Origin: an uncultured Pontibacter sp.
Lineage (GTDB): Bacteria; Bacteroidota; Bacteroidia; Cytophagales; Hymenobacteraceae
DNA length: 64,000 bases
Assembly (NCBI RefSeq): GCF_947492645.1
Contig: NZ_CANLMZ010000012.1
Coordinates: 27,220-91,219 of the forward strand
Reading direction: 5' to 3'
Positions within the stretch are counted from its first letter, which is position 1; each line of letters starts with the position of its first letter. This document shows positions 44,785-52,823 of the stretch, one piece after another. A program made the translations under genes and the position numbers. The notes under the pieces were generated by a model. That model saw nothing but the letters and a program-made list of their open reading frames with translations, was not told where the DNA came from and made no database searches.

Positions 44785-46029
44785 TTAATCTGCTCTTAGC
44801 GCCTCAATTGGTTTGATGCGTGCGGCTTTTAGTGCCGGCATCAAGCCTGCAATGGCGCCACTCAGCACAAGCACCACCGTTGCCGAAACTGCCATACTTG
44901 GATCTACTTCCGGGCTTGCAAAAAAGGGCATTTCTGCTCCCGACGATACTATAGCATATTCTATCAGCGCCAACAAACCTGTACCTGCCAGCAGCCCCAT
45001 ATAACCTGAGAAAGCTGTAATTACCACCGACTCCTGAAGTATAAGGCTAACGATGGAGAATGGCGTTGCACCTAGCGCTTTTCTTACTCCAATCTCGCGG
45101 GTGCGCTCTTTCACGATGATCAGCATGATATTGCTTACACCCACAATACCTGCTATCAGCGTACCGATTCCTACAATCCAGACAAACACGCGGATGCCAT
45201 TGAAAAGCCCCAGCACTTTGTGGTATTCTGCTTCGGTGTTCTCTATCCCCAGCGCCATGTCGTCGTTTTCAGAGAACTTGTGCCGCTGCGCAAGTATAGC
45301 TTTCAACCTGTCTTCCATTTCCTTGGCCGGTACGCCATCCTGTGCTGTCAGGATCATCATCTGCACCTGGTTGGGCTGGTTAAAAGTGCTTTGCAGCGTA
45401 GAGAAAGGTATATAGGCACGCTCTTCACGACGAGATCCGTTGTTGCCGCCTACTTTAAAAGTACCTACCACTTTAAAATGAATTCCACGGATGTTTACAT
45501 ACTCTCCTACTGGGTTCTGCTCGCCAAACAGCACCTTTGCAGCCTGTTCTCCGATTACTACCACTTTGCGTTTCTCGCTTTCGTCAAAGGCGTTCAGTAC
45601 ACGCCCGCGGGCAGCAGTTTCTCCGTTCATCGTCAGAAAATCAGGCTCTGCGCCAAACACCTGAAACGAACCGTTCTGCTTTTTGTAGTTGATCGTATAT
45701 TCGCCCATCACGCGGTTACGCGGAGCCATCATGTTTAAACTCGCCACCTCCCGGTCAATGGCTTGTAAATCCTGGTTGGTAAGTTTGATTTCGCGGCCCG
45801 GACTCATGCCTTTATGCGCCAGCGCTGTTTTACCGCTCCAAACATAAATACTGTTCTTAGCCCCATCGCCGAAGCGGTTGATAACGCCATTCTCCAGCCC
45901 TTTACCTGCACCCAGCAGCAACACCAGCATAAAGATACCCCAGAACACCCCGAAGGCTGTCAGGAAGGTACGCAGCTTGTTCTTCTGCATGGTACCCAAT
46001 ATCTCCTGCCATTTGTCTAAGTCAAACAT
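44785..46029 (-). CDS. MacB-like ABC exporter permease (first copy)
   Basis: A 414-residue permease of the same build as its downstream neighbour: LRTFLTAFGVFWGIFMLVLLLG, a periplasmic domain, and ERTREIGVRKALGATPFSI before the last three helices. The two copies are close in the membrane parts but differ in the periplasmic domains. They may form a heterodimer. The 140-base gap to the second copy has no terminator. Confidence 0.93.
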   Translation of the reverse strand: MFDLDKWQEILGTMQKNKLRTFLTAFGVFWGIFMLVLLLGAGKGLENGVINRFGDGAKNSIYVWSGKTALAHKGMSPGREIKLTNQDLQAIDREVASLNMMAPRNRVMGEYTINYKKQNGSFQVFGAEPDFLTMNGETAARGRVLNAFDESEKRKVVVIGEQAAKVLFGEQNPVGEYVNIRGIHFKVVGTFKVGGNNGSRREERAYIPFSTLQSTFNQPNQVQMMILTAQDGVPAKEMEDRLKAILAQRHKFSENDDMALGIENTEAEYHKVLGLFNGIRVFVWIVGIGTLIAGIVGVSNIMLIIVKERTREIGVRKALGATPFSIVSLILQESVVITAFSGYMGLLAGTGLLALIEYAIVSSGAEMPFFASPEVDPSMAVSATVVLVLSGAIAGLMPALKAARIKPIEALRAD

Positions 46030-46075
46030 GTTTATTGCTGCTCGTTAACGTGTGATCTTAAAATTGGGAAGTAGA

Positions 46076-46795
46076 TTATCTCGCTTCGATTCCTGCCACA
46101 ACAGCCTCGGCGGGCTCATGCAAACCGTGGTCATCGTTTACAATCAGCCCATCTTTCAGCCTGATAATGCGGTGCGTTTGAGCGGCAATGTCATTTTCGT
46201 GCGTTACGATTACTACAGTCATGCCTTGGTTATTCACCTCCTTAAAAATGTCCATCACTTCGTTAGAGGTTTGGGTGTCTAGAGCGCCGGTGGGTTCGTC
46301 GGCAAGTATAAGTTTAGGTTGCGAGATAAGCGCCCTGGCAATGGCTACGCGCTGCCGCTGCCCCCCCGACATTTCGTTAGGCGAGTGCTCAGCCCAATCT
46401 TTCAGGCCTACTCTATCGAGGTACTCCAGCGCCAGTTTATTTCGTTGCTTGCGGCCCACCTTTTGGTAGTATAGGGGCAGGGCTACATTCTCCATTGCAT
46501 TCTTAAACGACAGCAGGTTAAATGACTGAAACACGAAGCCCAGAAACTTATTGCGGTAATAAGCAGCCTTGGTGGCAGACAGGTTTTTGATCGATGTTCC
46601 GGCCAGTTTATACTCGCCGCTATCATAATCATCCAGGATGCCAAGTATGTTAAGCAACGTAGATTTACCGGAGCCTGATGAGCCCATAATAGACACAAAT
46701 TCACCCTCACGCACATGCATGTCAATACCTTTAAGCACGTGTAGCTTGTTTTGCCCTACTGCATAATATTTATGAATATCGCTTAACTGTATCAT
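46076..46795 (-). CDS. MacB/LolD-type ABC transporter ATP-binding protein
   Basis: A 239-residue ATPase. Walker A is GSSGSGKS (38-45), the signature is MSGGQRQRVAIARAL, and Walker B is LILADEPTGALD followed by the His-loop VTHENDIAA. It powers the two permeases that follow, 46 bases on. Genes of this group export macrolides, lipoproteins or peptides; the cargo here is not known. It is the first gene of the operon. Confidence 0.95.
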   Translation of the reverse strand: MIQLSDIHKYYAVGQNKLHVLKGIDMHVREGEFVSIMGSSGSGKSTLLNILGILDDYDSGEYKLAGTSIKNLSATKAAYYRNKFLGFVFQSFNLLSFKNAMENVALPLYYQKVGRKQRNKLALEYLDRVGLKDWAEHSPNEMSGGQRQRVAIARALISQPKLILADEPTGALDTQTSNEVMDIFKEVNNQGMTVVIVTHENDIAAQTHRIIRLKDGLIVNDDHGLHEPAEAVVAGIEAR

Positions 46796-47116
46796 AGGCT
46801 GGAATGCAATATAATGGTAAATATAATTTACGCTAGTTTGCTATACAAGGTACTTTACTCACAATATTTTATACAGATTTTATACCTCCACGGGTAATAT
46901 CTCTGCCAACTGCACGGCAGCATCTATGAACGATGCATAACAACAGTTATACTTAAACGCCTGCTACTAAATCAAATAACAAACTTCATATTGCTTAAAT
47001 AGATGCACCGGAGAGTGGTAAGGTTGCCTGCACTCCAAATTATTTTGGCAGCTGTATCAGGCCAACTCTGCATCCTGTTCTTTTTATACTTTTAAGCGCT
47101 TTACGTATGGCTTATT
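46796..47116. other. Divergent promoter region
   Basis: About 320 bases between the ABC operon (minus) and the next gene (plus). It must hold two promoters. Several AGTATAA or near copies are present, for example near 46949 and 47082. No clean TAnnTTTG box was found, and no ORF or RNA gene. Confidence 0.5.
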
Positions 47117-47686
47117 ATGTTTTCGCCTGAGTTACCAGAGCCCATACTTTTCCACCCGCTTAAACACCACATGGGGTTCATACTTGCTTACATACAGGCA
47201 AACCAACACGCAAAACCAGAACACCTCTGTAAAGATCTGCTTACACTTGGCAGCTCGCAACTAGACTTATACTTTGGGCACCTAAGCCAGGAGCAAATCG
47301 CTGAAGAAACTATTTCATACTTACAGCAGCATAATTTGCTAAGCCCTGAAGCGTTCAGGCAATATTTAATTGAAGGCGGCACAGATTACCGTTGCATCAC
47401 TTTATCTGACGGCACAGATTGGGTGCTGCGCTGGGGAGTTATAGCGGGCAGGCATGTACACTTGCACCCGGCACGTTATGCCAGCCATACTACTCGCGTA
47501 AAAGCCGCCGCCTTAAAAACAGCTATTGCCACCAGTATAGCCTCAGCGCAACTTGCTTTACCGGCCTCCGGCCTTAGCACCATCAATAAGGTAAGGGTAG
47601 AGTGGCTGGGATTATCCCCTGTAAAGTGGATAAATGAGCACGAAGGCATAGGCAAGTTTCTGAAACTGCTGCAGGGGCAAGTATAA
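47117..47686 (+). CDS. Conserved hypothetical protein
   Basis: A 189-residue protein without signal peptide or membrane segment. The first half is helical (HHMGFILAYIQANQHAKPEHLCKDLLTLG), with short motifs QEQIAEETISYLQQH. The second half has a Trp-containing beta part (WVLRWGVIAGRHVHLHPARYA) and ends with a possible substrate-like WLGLSPVKWI. No family is recognised with confidence. It converges on the pentapeptide gene. Confidence 0.65.
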   Translation: MFSPELPEPILFHPLKHHMGFILAYIQANQHAKPEHLCKDLLTLGSSQLDLYFGHLSQEQIAEETISYLQQHNLLSPEAFRQYLIEGGTDYRCITLSDGTDWVLRWGVIAGRHVHLHPARYASHTTRVKAAALKTAIATSIASAQLALPASGLSTINKVRVEWLGLSPVKWINEHEGIGKFLKLLQGQV

Positions 47687-47687
47687 A

Positions 47688-47719
47688 AAAAGCGCCACCC
47701 TTTGCAGGACAGCGCTTTT
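47688..47719 (-). terminator. Terminator between 47117-47686 and the pentapeptide gene
   Basis: Stem AAAAGCGC (47688-47695) with GCGCTTTT (47712-47719). On the minus strand a T-run follows, so it ends the pentapeptide gene. A 22-base block here (47686-47707) is identical to the terminator after lpdA. Confidence 0.75.
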
Positions 47720-47743
47720 CGAGCTATGAATGTTTTACAGTTA

Positions 47744-48538
47744 CTAGCGGCTCATCTCTAGCAACGTAGTCAGGGATACTTGCCTGTTGTTTAGTTTCGT
47801 GTACTTAAAATCATCGCCACCTTTAAAATTGGCTCCTCTTATGTTAAAGCTGTCTGATATTTTAGCGTATTTAAAATTTGCCGTACCATCAAAAACTGCT
47901 TTCTGAAAGTTTACGCCCTCATCAAATTTGGCATACTTAAAGTTAGCCTCGCCTCCGAAAGTCGCGCCAGCAAAGCTTACCTTTACCGGAAACGTAACAT
48001 ACTTAAAGTTAGCGTCGCCTCTGAAGCGGGCATTGTTAAAGTTTATCGCACCTCTGAACTTACTATACTTAAACAGCGCCTCATCCGAGAAACGGCTGCC
48101 TGCAAACGAAGCGCCACCTTCAAATTCTGAGTACTTAAAGGCACTCTCGCGCTCAAAAATGCAGTTTTCAAAGTTTACTTCTCTGGTAAAGTTGGTGTTG
48201 TATACTTCGTTGCTCGAGTTAAGCATATTAGCGCCATTATCGGGGTTAAAATATGCCATAACATTACCCTTAAATGTGCAGTTTACAAAGTTAAGCGGTG
48301 CAGTAACCGTACTTATGTACTCTTTCGAATTATACTTGCTGTCGCTTTTCTGGTTTTTCAGCTTCATGTTTTTCAACCTGGTCATGTCCAGATCGCCAAC
48401 AATCTCTGCGTTTTTATAAGACACAGCCTCGCCACGATTTATTTTAGCTATGATTTCGGATGCGTTTACTTTCGTTTGGGCCAGCGCAATCACCGGCAGT
48501 AAAAGCAGCACCAACAGTATCTGTAAATTTCTCATCAT
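47744..48538 (-). CDS. Secreted pentapeptide-repeat protein
   Basis: A 264-residue protein with a signal peptide ending ALAQ (residue 21). From about residue 75 it is made of pentapeptide repeats, A(N/D)F-x-x, building a right-handed quadrilateral beta-helix. Every second turn contains an FKY motif (SAFKYSEF, ALFKYSKF, ANFKYVTF, ANFKYAKF, ANFKYAKI, DDFKYTKL), a ten- or twenty-residue higher period that puts Phe-Lys-Tyr on one face. The periplasmic or outer location differs from cytoplasmic gyrase-protecting members such as Qnr. Role unknown. Confidence 0.88.
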   Translation of the reverse strand: MMRNLQILLVLLLLPVIALAQTKVNASEIIAKINRGEAVSYKNAEIVGDLDMTRLKNMKLKNQKSDSKYNSKEYISTVTAPLNFVNCTFKGNVMAYFNPDNGANMLNSSNEVYNTNFTREVNFENCIFERESAFKYSEFEGGASFAGSRFSDEALFKYSKFRGAINFNNARFRGDANFKYVTFPVKVSFAGATFGGEANFKYAKFDEGVNFQKAVFDGTANFKYAKISDSFNIRGANFKGGDDFKYTKLNNRQVSLTTLLEMSR

Positions 48539-48662
48539 GGTTCCTGTTAAAGTTTATACTTGATGTTTTAGATTCTGCACTAAAGATGTGTTGCCTATTG
48601 TGAAGGTTGCACCGGATTGCAGAATATTTTTAGCGCGGCAGATACTTTTACGTGCAAACACT

Positions 48663-48702
48663 ATAAAAATAAAAGCGAGAGCTGCTGGAGCGGCCCTCGC
48701 TT
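48663..48702 (-). terminator. Terminator of the GntR-ABC operon
   Basis: Stem AAGCGAG (48672-48678) with CTCGCTT (48696-48702), followed on the minus strand by TTTTATTTTT. It lies 30 bases past the last small gene of the operon. Confidence 0.7.
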
Positions 48703-48730
48703 CTGTAACTAACTAAACTTTAAAATCAGG

Positions 48731-48892
48731 TTAATTTCCTGGCACCTGAGGCGGCTCTGGTGCAGCTGGTGGGGCCGGAGCCTCTATCCGCGTCTTATCC
48801 ACCACATACTGATCAACTGTTACAAGTAGGGCAGTTATACTTAGCAGAATAAAAGCAAACAAGCCCAGCAGTAATTTATTACTCGTTTTCAT
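48731..48892 (-). CDS. Small single-pass membrane protein at the end of the GntR-ABC operon
   Basis: A 53-residue protein that starts with ATG at 48892, 28 bases after the regulator stop. A single membrane helix (LLLGLFAFILLSITALLVTV) is followed by a short charged stretch and a Pro/Ala-rich tail (APAPPAAPEPPQVPGN). Its position before the operon's terminator and its clean composition support a real gene. No family known; it may modulate the transporter. Confidence 0.65.
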   Translation of the reverse strand: MKTSNKLLLGLFAFILLSITALLVTVDQYVVDKTRIEAPAPPAAPEPPQVPGN

Positions 48893-48920
48893 GTCAATGT
48901 CTTTTTGAGTGATAATCTGA

Positions 48921-49292
48921 TTAATTTATACTGGCGCCGTTATACTTGCCTTCATACTTTTTTAAGTCTTCCAGCGACAAGCCCAGCAGCTTCATCGTTT
49001 TCAGGAAAGCCGGCAGCTCCTCTTCCAGAAACTGCTCCTTTTTTAGCACAATGGTTTTCTCAAATCCATCGTCGGCTAGAAAGTAGCCTACGCCACGCTT
49101 GTTATAGATCACGCCTTTATCCTGCAAGTAATTAAAAGTTCGCATTGTGGTGTTTGGGTTTACTTCAAATTCTACTGCCATGTCTCTTATGGATGGTATC
49201 TTATCGCCTGCAGCCCAATCCTTTCGGAGGATATTTTCGAAAAAGCGATTAGCTATCTGTAAGTATATTGCTTGGTTCTCTTTAAATTCCAT
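48921..49292 (-). CDS. GntR family (YtrA subfamily) transcriptional regulator
   Basis: A 123-residue regulator: an N-terminal winged helix (YLQIANRFFENILRKDWAAGDKIPSIRDMAVEFEVNPNTTMRTF, split by its turn) followed by a short helical C-terminal tail, as in the YtrA subfamily. These dimers repress a linked ABC operon. The gene sits two bases after the permease stop, inside the operon it probably controls; the candidate operator is at 51086-51131. Confidence 0.92.
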   Translation of the reverse strand: MEFKENQAIYLQIANRFFENILRKDWAAGDKIPSIRDMAVEFEVNPNTTMRTFNYLQDKGVIYNKRGVGYFLADDGFEKTIVLKKEQFLEEELPAFLKTMKLLGLSLEDLKKYEGKYNGASIN

Positions 49293-49294
49293 GT

Positions 49295-50032
49295 CTACAC
49301 CTGCCTTTCTTTTAATTTGAAAAATGATACTACTAACAAGAATGGCCCCAGCACATACCAGTACAGGAATGGCACCAGGCGTTCTGTAATAAACTCCATG
49401 TTATTTTTCAGAGCCACTGCGTCGCCCTCCTGAAATGCAGTTCTGCCTCCAAACAGCATATAACCCAGCGATCCGGTATAGCTCACAAGCACAACTGCTA
49501 TAATGAACATGGCCAAAAGCGTTTTCATAAAGTTATTACCTCTGAAGGCCACAGCTCCTAAAAAGAAGAAGGTTTGCGTTACCAGGAAGCTGCCTATCAT
49601 TCTAAGAAATTGCATACTGCTGAAAGCATTTGGCAGATCTGCTGACTGACCGGCTACCAGGGCACTAACCAGCATCAGTATAGTTGCACCCAGCAAAGCA
49701 GTAAGCAAGTATAAAGGCGCGGCAATTATCCAGGCACCCAACAACTTTTCCGAGGTTGATACAGGCAGCGTTAAAAATGCATAGCTCTTTTGTGGTGAGT
49801 GCAGCTCGCTGAATATCTTGCTTGTAAATACATATCCGCCCACAAACAGCACCACCAGGTATAGTGGCACCAGGTTGTAGATTTTGGTAGGATTAAAATA
49901 GGCTGTAAAACCGGATATCACCAGCAACACACCTACTACTGCCGCTATGGCTATCCACATGGCATTTATGTTCAGGAACAGTTGCCGCCTGATAAAGTAG
50001 CCAAGTCTTGTTAAGTTAAATTCTGCGTTCAT
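49295..50032 (-). CDS. ABC transporter membrane subunit (ABC-2 type)
   Basis: A 245-residue protein with six membrane helices, among them WIAIAAVVGVLLVISGFTAYF and LLGAWIIAAPLYLLTALLGA. The second part has the loop MQFLRMIGSFLVTQTFF. It belongs to the YtrC/ABC-2 type and should pair with the ATPase at 50231. It is located between the 63-residue protein and the GntR gene. Confidence 0.85.
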   Translation of the reverse strand: MNAEFNLTRLGYFIRRQLFLNINAMWIAIAAVVGVLLVISGFTAYFNPTKIYNLVPLYLVVLFVGGYVFTSKIFSELHSPQKSYAFLTLPVSTSEKLLGAWIIAAPLYLLTALLGATILMLVSALVAGQSADLPNAFSSMQFLRMIGSFLVTQTFFFLGAVAFRGNNFMKTLLAMFIIAVVLVSYTGSLGYMLFGGRTAFQEGDAVALKNNMEFITERLVPFLYWYVLGPFLLVVSFFKLKERQV

Positions 50033-50037
50033 AAGTT

Positions 50038-50229
50038 TTATCTTGTACTAATGTCAGTTACCATACTTGCTTCTGTCACGAAGCCTTCTAAAAACAATTG
50101 AAAAGGATAGGTATAATCTAGATCTGTTGCCTTTACCATATAAGCACACCCTAGCGCGGCTACCATTACCCACAACGAGTGGAGGTTTAGCGTAAGCTTT
50201 GCAGGGGCTGCTGCTTTTTTGATTGCCAT
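50038..50229 (-). CDS. Small membrane protein of the GntR-ABC operon
   Basis: A 63-residue protein (ATG at 50229, one base after the ABC stop; an overlapping ATG at 50241 is the alternative start). It has a basic N-terminus (MAIKKAAAPAKLTL) and one hydrophobic segment (LHSLWVMVAALGCAYMV). Tight spacing with both neighbours supports translation in the operon. Function unknown. Confidence 0.65.
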   Translation of the reverse strand: MAIKKAAAPAKLTLNLHSLWVMVAALGCAYMVKATDLDYTYPFQLFLEGFVTEASMVTDISTR

Positions 50230-50230
50230 G

Positions 50231-51082
50231 TTATAGTTCATACTTAAAAGCAGCAAATTGCTCGTTTACTTTGCCAGCATCTTTTACAATGCCATTAAAC
50301 AGCAACTCCATATCCACACGGCTATCGATGCCAGCAATGTTCTTCACGATACCGGCTTTTCTGCCATGTATTTCTTCGGCGTAAACAATTTCATCAGCCG
50401 GCAAGCCATTCAGGTCGTACTCAAAGGCTAAGCGCTCCGAAATGGCAGCAATGCTATGGTTAAAGATGATCTTGCCATTTTCCAGCACTACAATCGTATC
50501 GATCAGGTTTTCAAGGTCGCGCACCTGGTGCGTTGAGATGATGATGATCTTCTCTTCGTCCAGGGCAGAGGCCATAATTTTTCTGAACTGGCTTTTGCTG
50601 GGAATGTCCAGCCCGTTTGTAGGCTCATCAAGTATAAGCAACCTTGCGTTTGTAGCCAGACCAAAAGCAATCAGGAATTTCTTCTTCTGCCCATAAGACA
50701 GCGTCGAAAGTTTAGCGTCGTCAGTTAACTCAAACTCAGCGAGGTAGGCGTTAAATTGGTTGTGGCTGAATTTATCGTAAAACACCGCGGTGGTTTTTAC
50801 ATAAGTTGCCATACTGATGGCCGGTAGGTTGAACTCCTCCGGCACCAGGTAAATATCTTGCAACATGGCTGGCTTACGTGCGGAAGCATCGGAACCAAAT
50901 ACCTTGCTTGCACCGCTATTCGGGAAAAGCATACCCGAAATTAACTTTAGCAGCGACGATTTACCAGCTCCATTTTTACCTAATAGGCCATAAATGAAAC
51001 CTGGCTGCAGGGTCAGGTTCAGGTTCTCGAACAGCGGTTTGTTCTTCTTATACCTGAAATGAATGTCCTGTAGTTTTATCAT
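50231..51082 (-). CDS. ABC transporter ATP-binding protein of the YtrB type
   Basis: A 283-residue ATPase. Walker A is GKNGAGKS (35-42), the signature LSYGQKKKFLIAFG, and Walker B LLILDEPTNGLD with His-loop STHQVRDLE. The C-terminal 80 residues extend beyond the core domain. First gene of the operon ABC, small protein, permease, GntR, small protein. In Firmicutes such operons respond to cell-wall antibiotics; that is only an analogy. Confidence 0.93.
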   Translation of the reverse strand: MIKLQDIHFRYKKNKPLFENLNLTLQPGFIYGLLGKNGAGKSSLLKLISGMLFPNSGASKVFGSDASARKPAMLQDIYLVPEEFNLPAISMATYVKTTAVFYDKFSHNQFNAYLAEFELTDDAKLSTLSYGQKKKFLIAFGLATNARLLILDEPTNGLDIPSKSQFRKIMASALDEEKIIIISTHQVRDLENLIDTIVVLENGKIIFNHSIAAISERLAFEYDLNGLPADEIVYAEEIHGRKAGIVKNIAGIDSRVDMELLFNGIVKDAGKVNEQFAAFKYEL

Positions 51083-51085
51083 AGT

Positions 51086-51131
51086 TTTACCTTTGTAGTG
51101 TATTAGTTATCTAGTACACTACAAAGGTAAA
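51086..51131. promoter_or_regulatory. Candidate GntR operator overlapping the operon promoter
   Basis: Perfect 17-base arms TTTACCTTTGTAGTGTA (51086-51102) and its complement (51115-51131) around 12 bases. The inner part AGTGTATTAG...CTAGTACACT extends the symmetry with one mismatch. It lies four bases before the ABC ATG and includes the -7 box TACCTTTG, which by symmetry occurs on both strands. A YtrA-type repressor is encoded in the operon, so autoregulation is likely. Confidence 0.75.
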
Positions 51132-51152
51132 CAGGGCTTTCAGATTTGCAAA
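51122..51152 (-). promoter_or_regulatory. Promoter of the GntR-ABC operon
   Basis: TTTG (51149-51152) and TACCTTTG (51122-51129) on the minus strand, 19 bases apart, a full match to TTTG-N19-TAnnTTTG. The -7 box is inside the upstream arm of the palindrome, so bound repressor would block it. Confidence 0.75.
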
Positions 51153-51270
51153 TTATTCAGATAAAATATTTTAATATACTTATAAAACCTTGCGCTACAG
51201 TAAAATACTAGATGCTATTATAGCGTATTAGATGTAACAAGCAACTACTCCAAGATCTTCTAAAACAAAA

Positions 51271-51298
51271 AAGCGCCACCCTTTGCAGAGTGACGCTT
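51271..51298 (-). terminator. Terminator of the lpdA gene
   Basis: Stem AAGCGCCAC/GTGACGCTT (51271-51279 with 51290-51298, one mismatch) followed on the minus strand by TTTTTTGTTTT. It shares a 22-base identical block (51267-51288) with the terminator at 47688. Confidence 0.78.
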
Positions 51299-51315
51299 CT
51301 ATACTTTATACTTGC

Positions 51316-52719
51316 TTAAATATGCAGCGCACGGTTTTCTGTTGCAGCTAAGCACGCCTCCTTCATGGCTTCAGCATAGGTTGGGTGCGCATGGCTCATA
51401 CGGGCCACATCTTCAGCAGATGCACGGAACTCCATAGCCGTTACAGCTTCAGCTATAAGGTCAGCAATACGTGGTCCGATCATGTGAACGCCCAATATCT
51501 CATCTGTTTCCTTATCAGCCAGTACTTTCACAAAACCATCGGTGTCGCCAGATGCCTTCGCACGACCAGACGCCTTGAACGGGAACGAACCAGACTTGTA
51601 AGCACGGCCCTGCTCCTTCAACTGCTCTTCTGTAAAGCCAACACCTGCTACTTCCGGCCAGGTATACACCACACCCGGTATCAGGTTATAGTTGATGTGC
51701 GGCTTTTGACCTACGATCTGCTCTGCTACCAGCACGCCTTCTTCTTCGGCTTTGTGTGCCAGCATCGCGCCACGTACTACGTCACCAATAGCGTAGATAC
51801 CCGGCACGTTTGTTTCCAGGTGGTCGTTTACGGCAATCATACCGCGCTCGCCCATCTGCACACCAGCGTTCTCTAAACCTAAACCTTCTGTGTATGGCTT
51901 GCGGCCAACAGATACCAGCACGTAGTCACCTTCAAACGTTACCGCTTCGCCTTTCGGGTTCTCGGCAGTTACTTTTACTACTTCGCCTTCGTTGGTAGCG
52001 CCGGTTACTTTGTGGTTAAAGAAGAACTCAAAGCCAAGTGTTTTCTTCAGCACGCGCTGCAGTTCTTTTCCAAGCGCACGGTCCATAGTCGGGATAATGG
52101 CATCCATGTACTCGATCACCTGCACTTTAGCACCTAAACGGGCATACACCGAACCAAGCTCCAGTCCAATAACACCGCCACCGATCACGATCAGGTTCTT
52201 AGGAATATCAGTAAGCGTCAACGCCTCAGTAGATGTGATAATGCGCTTCTTGTCGATTGGCAGGAAAGGCAAAGCAGTTGGCTTAGAACCGGTCGCGATG
52301 ATAGTTTTATCTGTCTCGATCTGCTGCTCTTTACCTTCTGCGTCTGTGATCTTGATCGTGTTCTTATTCACGAAAGAGCCCAGGCCATAGTAGGTGTCGA
52401 TCTTGTTCTTCTTCATCAGGAAAGCAATACCGTCGTTGTTCGACTTCACCACTTCGCCCTTACGCTTAATCATCTGCTCCATGTTCACCTGCAGGTCGTT
52501 AAGCTCGATGCCGTGCGTTTTGAAGTTGTGCGCAGCATTGTGGTAATGCTCTGATGAGTCAAGTAATGCTTTTGATGGGATACAACCTACATTAAGGCAG
52601 GTACCACCCAATACATTATACTTTTCTATAATCGCGGTTTTCAACCCTAATTGTGCGCAACGGATAGCCGCCACGTATCCACCCGGGCCAGAACCAATTA
52701 CTGTAACATCGTATTTCAT
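51316..52719 (-). CDS. lpdA: Dihydrolipoyl dehydrogenase (E3)
   Basis: A 467-residue flavoprotein that reoxidises the lipoyl groups of 2-oxoacid dehydrogenases with NAD+. Key parts: FAD loop GSGPGGY (9-15), redox pair GGTCLNVGCIPSK (Cys41 and Cys46), NAD site VIGGGVIGLELGSV, second FAD motif GIYAIGDV, and the C-terminal catalytic His in SHAHPTYAEAM. It follows odhB on the same strand after about 100 bases, so it belongs to the 2-oxoglutarate dehydrogenase cluster but may also serve pyruvate dehydrogenase. Confidence 0.97.
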   Translation of the reverse strand: MKYDVTVIGSGPGGYVAAIRCAQLGLKTAIIEKYNVLGGTCLNVGCIPSKALLDSSEHYHNAAHNFKTHGIELNDLQVNMEQMIKRKGEVVKSNNDGIAFLMKKNKIDTYYGLGSFVNKNTIKITDAEGKEQQIETDKTIIATGSKPTALPFLPIDKKRIITSTEALTLTDIPKNLIVIGGGVIGLELGSVYARLGAKVQVIEYMDAIIPTMDRALGKELQRVLKKTLGFEFFFNHKVTGATNEGEVVKVTAENPKGEAVTFEGDYVLVSVGRKPYTEGLGLENAGVQMGERGMIAVNDHLETNVPGIYAIGDVVRGAMLAHKAEEEGVLVAEQIVGQKPHINYNLIPGVVYTWPEVAGVGFTEEQLKEQGRAYKSGSFPFKASGRAKASGDTDGFVKVLADKETDEILGVHMIGPRIADLIAEAVTAMEFRASAEDVARMSHAHPTYAEAMKEACLAATENRALHI

Positions 52720-52823
52720 TTCTTTCTATTTATTGGTAGAGAAGACCTCTATGCTACTTTATTTATTAAAAAGGAAAGGAGGAGCAAACTCTGCAGCCTC
52801 TCCTCCTTCACTATAATCTTAAA

